This document shows positions 1 to 4,898 of a stretch of 5,187 bases of DNA, piece by piece; position 1 is the stretch's first letter; every line of letters starts with the position of its first letter. The notes beneath the pieces are model-generated. The model ran no database searches. It was not told the origin of the DNA and saw only the letters and a program-made list of their open reading frames with translations. This DNA is from Peptostreptococcaceae bacterium (GTDB taxonomy: Bacteria; Bacillota_A; Clostridia; Peptostreptococcales; Anaerovoracaceae). A program made the position numbers and the translations under genes. The stretch spans positions 1 through 5,187 of the forward strand of contig JAENWH010000162.1 of assembly GCA_016650135.1 (NCBI GenBank), given 5' to 3'.

Positions 1-266
1 TGCTCTCCCTTTTCTGTCTGAAGATAAATCCATACAATCTTGTGTTCTTCAGTCATTGGGTGAGGTACACTGCCTACTGTAACAGTGACTTGATCCCCTT
101 CCACTGCAACAACAGGAACATGTTTTTCCTGGGCTGCGTCAGTTGTGTTGGCTACAATTTCATCCATTTCGTCTCCACAGCAAATCATGGACACGCCTGA
201 ATCATGAAGCATGTTTACCATGTTTCCACAGTGCTTACAAACATAAAACTTTGGTTCTCTACACAT
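1..266 (-). CDS. dfx: Desulfoferrodoxin / superoxide reductase (C-terminal part beyond window edge)
   Basis: This is a cytoplasmic non-haem iron enzyme that reduces superoxide to hydrogen peroxide in anaerobes without making oxygen. The 88 visible residues start with a desulforedoxin-type domain whose rubredoxin-like Fe site (centre I) is Cys10, Cys13, Cys29 and Cys30 (CKHC ... CC). The beta domain of the catalytic Fe site (centre II) follows, with His49 in an EKHVP motif (Lys48 is the conserved lysine), His69 in PHPM and His75. The remaining expected ligands, a Cys and a His near residues 116-119, lie outside the window, so the gene is cut and not shown to be complete. The ATG is set by GGAGG at 275-279. 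It lies 74 bases after the thioredoxin reductase fusion on the same strand with no terminator between, so it could be cotranscribed or use the weak promoter at 306-336. The family assignment is nearly certain. Confidence 0.96.
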   Translation of the reverse strand, partial: MCREPKFYVCKHCGNMVNMLHDSGVSMICCGDEMDEIVANTTDAAQEKHVPVVAVEGDQVTVTVGSVPHPMTEEHKIVWIYLQTEKGE

Positions 267-305
267 AATCAATACCTCCATATTCTTCTTTTGCATTAAC
301 GGTCT

Positions 306-336
306 ATCATAGAAAAAATAAAATCACAATAATCAA
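306..336 (-). promoter_or_regulatory. Possible promoter for the desulfoferrodoxin gene
   Basis: On the minus strand a TATGAT (306-311) matches the -10 consensus well. A TTGATT (331-336) lies 19 bases upstream as a -35 candidate. The spacer is longer than the usual 17 and AT-rich sequence produces such matches by chance, so this is a weak call. It would give a leader of about 35 bases and let dfx respond to oxidative stress apart from the upstream genes. I see no clear PerR or Fur box. Confidence 0.25.
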
Positions 337-340
337 AGTC

Positions 341-1624
341 CTATCTGATGGATGTGATATATTTTTCTGCCATAATCGCGGCCACAGCACCATCGGCTGT
401 TGCGGTTGCTATCTGACGAATTTCTTTCGTCCTGACGTCTCCTGCCGCAAAAACTCCTTCAACATTTGTTTTGGTATCTTCACCAGCCAGCACATATCCC
501 GCTGAATCAAGTCGGATTTGCCCACCAAACATTTGAGTCTGTGGGTCATTGCCAATATAGACAAACGCACCATCAGCAGGCAATATTTCTGTTTTTCCTG
601 TTAGAACATCCTTAATAACGGCTTCTTTTAAAATATGCTCTCCACCAACAACTTCCAGTACAATTTTGTTTGTCAGGAAACTTATTTTTTTATTTTCACG
701 AGCCTCGTCTATTTCAGTCTGGGCCGCACGGAATCCTTCTCTCCGATGAACAATCGTCACATGCTTGGCAAATCTTGTCAGGAAAACCGCTTCTTCGATC
801 GCCGCACTTCCTCCGCCTATAACCAGAACATGGGCATCTTCATACATGGCTCCATCACAAGTTGCACAGTAATGAACACCACGTCCTTTTAAATCGGATG
901 CGCCTTCTGCATCAAGAGGTCTGGGTCTGGCACCGGTGGCTATAATCATTGCTCTGGCATAATACTCCGTATCTTCCGTTCTTATATATTTAACCAGTCC
1001 GTCCACTTTAATTTCAAAAATTTCTTTCAGGTCATCAATTCTGACCCCAAATGAAAGTGCCTGTTCCTTCATATTGTTCGCTAAATCTTTACCATTCACA
1101 GCACCTGCTGTTCCCGGGTAATTGGCCACATGATACGTTGTTGCCGCCTGACCGCCGCAAATGCTTTCTTCCACAATGACTGTGTTCAGTTTTGCTCTTC
1201 CTGCATACAACCCGGCCGATAAACCGGCGGGTCCTGCACCCAGAATTAAAAGATCGCAATCAACACGTTCCATGGTAACCGATGGAAGAACATCTCCCAG
1301 AATGCTTTCGATAGCCTTTCGCACCTGAGGTTTTGTCATAAATCCACTCAGCCTGCTTCCAACTTCTTTCCCCTTTTGAAAAAACAGTACGGTTGGGCTT
1401 CCAGTGACTCCTAAGCTTAGTGCCAGTTCCCGGTTATCCTGCCGCATAATCTTTACAAAATGGATATGTCCGTCATATTTTTCAGCCATCTTTTCATATA
1501 TGGGCGCCAGTACATCACATGGAGGGCAATCATCCGAGAAGAAATCAATAATTACCGGGATTTCGCTTTTTATCACCTGTTCTTCGAATTGATCTGCATT
1601 TATATAGTGGACTCTTTCACTCAT
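341..1624 (-). CDS. trxB: Thioredoxin domain fused to NADPH thioredoxin reductase
   Basis: A 427-residue cytoplasmic flavoenzyme predicted to pass electrons from NADPH through FAD and a disulfide to its own thioredoxin domain and on to client disulfides. Residues 1-108 are a thioredoxin fold with active site CPPC (33-36) preceded by Asp instead of the usual Trp, and a cis-Pro loop at residue 77. Residues 122-427 are a full low-molecular-weight thioredoxin reductase: FAD motif GAGPAG (129-134), ATGARPR (229-235), redox pair CATC (253-256), NADPH motif GGGSAA (270-275), the HRREGFRA phosphate-binding motif (293-300) favouring NADPH, and AAGD (393-396) for FAD. An ATG at 1630 also exists, but GGAG at 1632-1635 is only 1 base from it and 7 bases from the ATG at 1624, so 1624 is the better start. 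The domain order is opposite to the reductase-thioredoxin fusion of Mycobacterium leprae and resembles a shortened AhpF. It follows the radical SAM gene after 177 bases. Confidence 0.95.
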   Translation of the reverse strand: MSERVHYINADQFEEQVIKSEIPVIIDFFSDDCPPCDVLAPIYEKMAEKYDGHIHFVKIMRQDNRELALSLGVTGSPTVLFFQKGKEVGSRLSGFMTKPQVRKAIESILGDVLPSVTMERVDCDLLILGAGPAGLSAGLYAGRAKLNTVIVEESICGGQAATTYHVANYPGTAGAVNGKDLANNMKEQALSFGVRIDDLKEIFEIKVDGLVKYIRTEDTEYYARAMIIATGARPRPLDAEGASDLKGRGVHYCATCDGAMYEDAHVLVIGGGSAAIEEAVFLTRFAKHVTIVHRREGFRAAQTEIDEARENKKISFLTNKIVLEVVGGEHILKEAVIKDVLTGKTEILPADGAFVYIGNDPQTQMFGGQIRLDSAGYVLAGEDTKTNVEGVFAAGDVRTKEIRQIATATADGAVAAIMAEKYITSIR

Positions 1625-1631
1625 TTTCATA

Positions 1632-1638
1632 CTCCTTT
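1632..1638 (-). promoter_or_regulatory. Ribosome binding site that decides the start of the thioredoxin reductase fusion
   Basis: The minus strand reads AAAGGAG here. Two in-frame ATG codons follow, 6 bases apart. Spacing is 1 base to the first and 7 bases to the second, so initiation at 1624 (protein beginning MSERVHY) is expected. Confidence 0.7.
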
Positions 1639-1675
1639 TTAATCCTAAATAATATCTTGTTCCACACCCGTTCTG

Positions 1676-1791
1676 TTAAGTGGGGAAATAAGGGCAATCT
1701 ACGGTAATACAATGATCGTTTTCTCCGTACTGAGAGCAGCGCAAATCAGACACCCCTTTTGAAATTCTTGTTTACTTTTGTTTTTAACCAT
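1676..1791 (-). other. Candidate small Cys-containing peptide gene split by a frameshift
   Basis: This covers most of the 177-base gap between the radical SAM gene and the thioredoxin reductase fusion. Frame A begins with ATG at 1789-1791 after a GGTGG ribosome-site-like sequence and gives 30 codons ending at TAG 1699-1701, with Cys14 and Cys17. Frame B is open from GTG 1751-1753 to TAA 1676-1678 and carries three cysteines in the order RC, HC, DCPYFPT. The frames join by a -1 shift at the run AAAAGGGG (1753-1760). In frame A this run reads A-AAG-GGG, which allows simultaneous slippage of both tRNAs. The joined product would be about 38 residues: a Lys-rich start MVKNKSKQEFQKG, then the Cys-rich tail. 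It could be a second precursor, a decayed gene, a sequencing error in a homopolymer, or chance. I do not recognise the family. Confidence 0.3.
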
Positions 1792-1801
1792 CTGATCCAC
1801 C

Positions 1802-3169
1802 CTATTGTTCCACAAATTCACTGATTTCTTCGGAATAGAAGTTCATTCCTATTTCATAAAGCTCCTGAATTGGCCTGCAGTCTGGCGAAAGAATCTCCCC
1901 ATCATTTTTGTTGGCGGCAACAACACCGCAACCTCCACCACAAATCACATCATATTTACAGCTTTTACATTTTTCAATATTGGTTACATTTCGTGATTTC
2001 CAGGTTTCTATTGTCTCCTCATTTTTTCTGATTTCCGGCCAATAGGTGCCTAGTTTAAAATCTTCTCTGCCACAACTTGCGGTACACCCGTAAATATCAC
2101 CGTAAAGGTCGAATACCCACTCGGTTTTTGCAGCAGTGCATGTATCGAAGTTTGGAATATAAAGTTCACCGCTTTCTACAAGATACCTTATACCCATGAA
2201 ATCAGGGTGATGGAACTTTTTCATCACCGGATATTTTTCTGCCAGTTTTGCGACATGGGTCCAAAGTTCAACCTGGGTAAATAAATGCTCCGGTTTTTCA
2301 TAGCATTCGAACAATTCATAATTACGGCCAATCTGTGTCTTGAAAAGTTCAGGTGGTAAGTCAAGCCACCCCTTATGGTCAAGAAATTCTGCCAGTTTTA
2401 CCAGATCATCAACGTTCTCTTTGTCAACAACAGACCGGAGATTGACTGGAAATTTACTTTCCACAGCCATTTCAATGCCACGGACTATTCTGTCAAAGGT
2501 GCCGCTTTTCGCTGCTGTGTCTCTTCTACTGTCGTGAACTGCCTGGCTTCCGTCAAGGGTAAATTGAATCTCTTTAACTTTTGCCTTTTTCAGTATATCT
2601 GTGAATTCTGTGAAATCATATCCGTTGGTAACGGCTGATATTTCATAGCCTTCCTCCGCACACTTTCCGACAATATATTCAACAATTGACCGCTGTGCTC
2701 TGGAATTCATCAGAGGCTCTCCACCAAATAAGGTAATAAAAGGTTTTATTTTTACATTTGCAAATTCTTCTCTTGCATACTTAAAAAAGCTGTCTACCTG
2801 CTCTGTTGAAATCAGGGTCGACCTGCCGTCTATTCCCTGCTGAAAACAGTAGGTGCACGCCAGGTTGCAGGAATACGTGGGAATCAGCAATAACTGAATT
2901 TGAGAATTATCAATTTCCTTGTTAAATTCATCGAAGGCCTTTTGAAATGAATTGTTCCGGCTTTCTTCATCTTTGTAAAAATAACCTCTCTCTAAGAAAT
3001 ACTCTTTCAATTCAATGCTGCTTTCGTTTCCTGCTTCAGCCATCTTATATGCATCATATTCCTGCTGGTTCATCAGGTCAAAACTTCCGGAAACCGGATT
3101 CAATATGCTATATTCTACTGGATTATATTTATCCATGGTAACAATAATATTGTTTTTAGATACTATCAT
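1802..3169 (-). CDS. Radical SAM/SPASM peptide maturase (RiPP type)
   Basis: A 455-residue cytoplasmic iron-sulfur enzyme. It would cleave S-adenosylmethionine to a 5'-deoxyadenosyl radical and modify a peptide substrate, as relatives do in sactipeptide, ranthipeptide and other RiPP pathways. Residues 1-85 form an N-terminal region that may act as a RiPP recognition element. The radical SAM cluster motif is Cys101, Cys105, Cys108 (CNLACTYC), followed by GGEP (149-152), which contacts SAM. The C-terminal SPASM domain is complete: Cys344-x12-Gly357-x4-Cys362, then Cys401-x2-Cys404-x5-Cys410-x3-Cys414-x16-Cys431, enough for two auxiliary [4Fe-4S] clusters; Cys366 is an extra. The ATG has GGAG (3176-3179) 6 bases upstream. 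Only 50 bases separate it from the Cys-rich peptide gene, which is the obvious substrate candidate. Similar architecture occurs in sulfatase-maturing enzymes, but no sulfatase is nearby. The exact subfamily and bond formed cannot be read from the sequence. Confidence 0.94.
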   Translation of the reverse strand: MIVSKNNIIVTMDKYNPVEYSILNPVSGSFDLMNQQEYDAYKMAEAGNESSIELKEYFLERGYFYKDEESRNNSFQKAFDEFNKEIDNSQIQLLLIPTYSCNLACTYCFQQGIDGRSTLISTEQVDSFFKYAREEFANVKIKPFITLFGGEPLMNSRAQRSIVEYIVGKCAEEGYEISAVTNGYDFTEFTDILKKAKVKEIQFTLDGSQAVHDSRRDTAAKSGTFDRIVRGIEMAVESKFPVNLRSVVDKENVDDLVKLAEFLDHKGWLDLPPELFKTQIGRNYELFECYEKPEHLFTQVELWTHVAKLAEKYPVMKKFHHPDFMGIRYLVESGELYIPNFDTCTAAKTEWVFDLYGDIYGCTASCGREDFKLGTYWPEIRKNEETIETWKSRNVTNIEKCKSCKYDVICGGGCGVVAANKNDGEILSPDCRPIQELYEIGMNFYSEEISEFVEQ

Positions 3170-3191
3170 TCAAATCTCCAATCTGATTTTT

Positions 3192-3213
3192 TAGGCAGCC
3201 CGAAGGCTGCCTA
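3192..3213 (-). other. Stable UUCG-loop hairpin between precursor and maturase genes
   Basis: A perfect 9-bp stem (TAGGCAGCC with GGCTGCCTA) closes a 4-base loop. In the minus-strand transcript the loop is UUCG closed by a C-G pair, the exceptionally stable cUUCGg tetraloop. It lies 6 bases after the peptide stop codon and 12 bases before the GGAG site of the radical SAM gene. The 3' side is followed by A6 in the transcript, not U, so it is not a standard intrinsic terminator. Likely roles are protecting the 3' end of the peptide mRNA after processing, or reducing expression of the maturase relative to the peptide. The structure is seen directly; the role is inferred. Confidence 0.85.
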
Positions 3214-3219
3214 TTGAAA

Positions 3220-3327
3220 TTAGTTGTGACAGCCAGCTACAAGTTTGGACGCCTTTGAACAGCATTGTGCTGTTGTAAAAGTGGTGCAGCATGCTGCTTT
3301 TTCTGTCTTTTTTGTAATTTTTTTCAT
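3220..3327 (-). CDS. 35-residue Cys-rich peptide, candidate RiPP precursor
   Basis: A short gene between the ArsM-like methyltransferase and the radical SAM/SPASM enzyme. It starts at ATG 3325-3327 with an AGGAGG site (3335-3340) 7 bases upstream, the strongest ribosome site in the window, and stops at TAA 3220-3222. The peptide has a basic N-terminus (MKKITKKTEK, residues 1-10) that could be a short leader. Residues 11-35 are rich in Ala, Thr, Ser and Cys, with Cys13-Cys14, Cys22-Cys23 and Cys33, ending GCHN. There is no hydrophobic signal peptide and no GG cleavage motif. Five cysteines separated by Thr/Ser/Ala next to a SPASM maturase fit a thioether-crosslinked peptide. A thiol metal(loid)-binding peptide is the alternative. 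I do not recognise a named family. The coding reality rests on start, ribosome site, spacing and context. Confidence 0.85.
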   Translation of the reverse strand: MKKITKKTEKAACCTTFTTAQCCSKASKLVAGCHN

Positions 3328-3334
3328 AAAATTA

Positions 3335-3340
3335 CCTCCT
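3335..3340 (-). promoter_or_regulatory. Consensus ribosome binding site of the Cys-rich peptide
   Basis: The minus strand reads AGGAGG, 7 bases before the ATG, inside the 20-base gap after the methyltransferase stop codon. It is the closest match to the anti-Shine-Dalgarno sequence in the window and is the main evidence that this very short frame is translated, and at a high rate compared with its neighbours. Confidence 0.85.
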
Positions 3341-3347
3341 TTAGTAT

Positions 3348-3983
3348 TTATTTCACAGCTCTTATTGTCAAACTGGCGAAATCATATCCATTTTTCAAGT
3401 ACTCTCTTTTATCTAAAATGTCTATAGTTGAAAATCCGGCATTGGTTATCGCCTTCATGTATTCTTCTTCCGTAACAGAACCGCCATAACACTGTGCCCA
3501 GGCTTCCGGATCATTTTTCACCTCTGCAGGTAACGGGTATTTTGTCACCGCGTCTGCAACAACAAACCGACCTCCAGGCTTTAATACCCGGTATATTTCC
3601 CGATATACTTTATCCTTGTCCTTTGCATGATTGATCACACAATTGCTGGCCACCCCGTCGAAATGATTTTCACTAAAAGGGAGATTTTCAATGTCCCCCT
3701 GTACAAATACTGCATTGGCTATATTTTCAAAAGTCGCTCTGTCAATAGCGACTGATACCATTTCTTTTGTGAGATCAAGTCCGATGGCTTTACCATCCAG
3801 ACCCGTCATTCTGGCCATCAGGATTGTCTCTTCTCCCCTGCCGCAACCCAGATCCAGGATAGTTTCGCCCTTCCGGACATCCAGGTTTTCAAGAGTGTTT
3901 CCGCAGCCAAGGGAACAGTTCATGCTGCTTTCTTCTTCATATCTGTTTGTTATTTTTTCATTTAGTGCATTTATATTTATCAT
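3348..3983 (-). CDS. ArsM-like class I SAM-dependent methyltransferase
   Basis: A 211-residue cytoplasmic methyltransferase with a Rossmann fold. SAM-binding motif I is LDLGCGRGEE (43-52), the acidic residue following beta 2 is in GLDLTKEM (68-75), and LKPGGRFVVAD (134-144) marks the later core strands. It resembles arsenite methyltransferases: CSLGCGN (23-29), SNCVIN (113-118) and QCYGGSVTEEEY (164-175) place cysteines 27, 115 and 165 where ArsM proteins have their three arsenic-binding cysteines. The last two are 50 residues apart, as I recall for algal ArsM. It is shorter than typical ArsM (roughly 260-280 residues), lacking much of the N-terminal region. The ATG at 3983 is poorly served: the nearest GGGAG (3998-4002) is 16 bases upstream and no better in-frame start exists, so translation may be weak or coupled to the preceding gene 27 bases away. 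It could methylate As(III), or a peptide thiol or other group on the adjacent peptide. Confidence 0.92.
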   Translation of the reverse strand: MININALNEKITNRYEEESSMNCSLGCGNTLENLDVRKGETILDLGCGRGEETILMARMTGLDGKAIGLDLTKEMVSVAIDRATFENIANAVFVQGDIENLPFSENHFDGVASNCVINHAKDKDKVYREIYRVLKPGGRFVVADAVTKYPLPAEVKNDPEAWAQCYGGSVTEEEYMKAITNAGFSTIDILDKREYLKNGYDFASLTIRAVK

Positions 3984-4010
3984 AGCGCTATCTATTGTTC
4001 TCCCTTTATT

Positions 4011-4583
4011 TTAACACTTTCTAGCCGTAAGGCCATAAAAATTTTCGCTTATATAATGTCTATTAATATCTTCATACCCATTTTTCGACAGCATTTCCAC
4101 TGTTTCATCAAAAGAAATCCTATCCTCTTCAGGAGGCCCCGTCTCTCCTTGTTTTTTCTCCCATTCAATCAAGGCAAATATTGCACCATGCTTCAATATT
4201 CTGGTGATTTCACCAATCATTTTGTCTTTATCTTCTACTTCGTGAAGTACATTGGACATTATACTGAAATCCACGCTATGCTTACCAATAATCAAAAAAT
4301 ATTTCATCGACTGAACTATAATAATATTTTTTGCTTTAGCTTCTTCAGCTCTCTTCTTAAGTTCCGTGAGCATTTCTTCAGAAGTATCCAGCGCATAAAT
4401 CAAGGATGTCTCGCCAATAATTTCGGCTGCCGGGATGGTGAAATAGCCAGTTCCACATCCAATATCTGCCACAGTATTTCCTTCAGTCAATCCTAATAAT
4501 TCCAATGTTCTTTCTGGCGGCATTTCCAGTCGTCTCCGCGGGTTATCCAGTTTTCCCATATTTTTCTGGTTAAATTTATGCAT
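4011..4583 (-). CDS. Class I SAM-dependent methyltransferase, substrate unknown
   Basis: A 190-residue cytoplasmic protein of the broad Methyltransf_11/25 (UbiE-like) group. It opens with MHKF and a LDNPRRR...PPE region (12-24) seen in many small clostridial and archaeal methyltransferases. SAM-binding motif I is VADIGCGTGYF (38-48), the acidic ribose-binding residue is Asp66 in YALDTSEEM, and SNVLHEVEDKDKM (110-122) matches motif IV. It ends in a Cys. ATG 4583 is preferred. An in-frame TTG at 4586 directly before it is also possible, because GGAGG (4594-4598) is 7 bases from the TTG and 10 from the ATG. The 85-base gap upstream contains a TATGAT (4627-4632) without a good -35, so a separate weak promoter is possible. 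It lacks the ArsM cysteines of the next gene, so the two methyltransferases are not recent duplicates and probably have different substrates. Confidence 0.92.
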   Translation of the reverse strand: MHKFNQKNMGKLDNPRRRLEMPPERTLELLGLTEGNTVADIGCGTGYFTIPAAEIIGETSLIYALDTSEEMLTELKKRAEEAKAKNIIIVQSMKYFLIIGKHSVDFSIMSNVLHEVEDKDKMIGEITRILKHGAIFALIEWEKKQGETGPPEEDRISFDETVEMLSKNGYEDINRHYISENFYGLTARKC

Positions 4584-4668
4584 CAATTTAAACCCTCCAC
4601 TAAAATACTTATCAGTCAGTTACAATATCATATTTCCAGTCCATTATTCCATAATATTCATCCCACCT

Positions 4669-4830
4669 TTAAATATTGCTGACAAGTAACCCCATTATCG
4701 CTCCATATATAATAGTATTGATTGGTTTTGAAGTGATTGGGCACGACCCAGTTGGGCAGCCTACCAGTTTGTAATAAATAAATCCTAAAGCCCCGCCAAT
4801 CACAACACTGAAAATTGTTTTTAATATCAT
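4669..4830 (-). CDS. DUF6132 family small membrane protein
   Basis: A 53-residue protein with two predicted membrane segments (about residues 4-20 and 38-51). They are joined by the family's signature loop GCPTGSCPITSKP (24-36), which carries Cys25 and Cys30. Proteins of this type are common in anaerobes, often near rhodanese, thioredoxin and other sulfur or redox genes; their function is not established to my knowledge. The start at ATG 4828-4830 is set by GAGGAG (4838-4843), 7 bases upstream. A frame open 14 codons further upstream has no such site and would put a basic Asn-rich stretch before the first membrane segment. It is the first complete gene after the putative regulated promoter at 4865-4913 and 85 bases before the methyltransferases, so it may head the operon. 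Whether it takes part in the peptide pathway is unknown. Confidence 0.87.
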   Translation of the reverse strand: MILKTIFSVVIGGALGFIYYKLVGCPTGSCPITSKPINTIIYGAIMGLLVSNI

Positions 4831-4837
4831 TGTATTT

Positions 4838-4843
4838 CTCCTC
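4838..4843 (-). promoter_or_regulatory. Ribosome binding site that decides the DUF6132 start
   Basis: The minus strand reads GAGGAG, 7 bases before ATG 4830. It selects this start over the longer open frame beginning at 4872. Confidence 0.75.
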
Positions 4844-4864
4844 TTCAAATTGTAGTTTGCTATT

Positions 4865-4877
4865 TGAATCAATCATA
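4865..4877 (-). promoter_or_regulatory. Probable -10 region and transcription start of the operon
   Basis: The minus strand has TATGAT at 4872-4877, with a predicted transcription start near 4865, about 35 bases before the DUF6132 ATG. No recognisable -35 hexamer sits 16-18 bases upstream; the sequence there reads CAGTCA. Instead the inverted repeat at 4899-4913 occupies the place of the -35, which suits an activator-dependent promoter. Confidence 0.4.
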
Positions 4878-4898
4878 CACCTTCATCTATCAAATGAC

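Noticed and set aside
635..892. Plus-strand open frame of 85 codons
   Set aside because: Antisense shadow of the thioredoxin reductase domain.
1636..1695. Terminator after the radical SAM gene
   Set aside because: An imperfect TTCCCCAC/GTGTGGAA stem with a 12-base loop and no T run follows; not convincing.
3192..3213. Intrinsic terminator after the Cys-rich peptide gene
   Set aside because: The T run lies on the wrong side: in the minus-strand transcript the stem is followed by A6, and read from the plus strand the T run precedes the stem. It is kept as a hairpin of other function.
3220..3327. Selenocysteine or read-through extension of the peptide
   Set aside because: The stop codon is TAA and the next sequence is the UUCG hairpin; there is no in-frame TGA to recode.
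3220..3327. Assigning the peptide to the SCIFF (six Cys in forty-five residues) family
   Set aside because: It has five cysteines in 35 residues in a CC/CC/C pattern, and the upstream maturase N-terminus does not look like the SCIFF maturase.
3691..4014. Plus-strand open frame of 107 codons
   Set aside because: Antisense to the ArsM-like gene, which has clear motifs on the minus strand; no family resemblance.
4056..4496. Plus-strand open frame of 146 codons
   Set aside because: It lies wholly opposite the methyltransferase gene, has no ribosome site, and its Phe/Ile/Ser/Cys-rich composition is that of an antisense shadow.
4594..4620. TetR-type operator (ACTGACTGATAAGT) before the second methyltransferase
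   Set aside because: Only a few positions are symmetrical; the match is no better than expected in AT-rich DNA.
4627..4632. Separate promoter for the methyltransferases
   Set aside because: TATGAT is present but the -35 region reads ATTATG at 17-base spacing; too weak to list as a feature.
4658..4876. Second minus-strand frame overlapping the DUF6132 gene
   Set aside because: It has no ribosome site and lacks membrane segments, while the other frame carries the DUF6132 GCPTGSCPIT signature and a well-placed GAGGAG.
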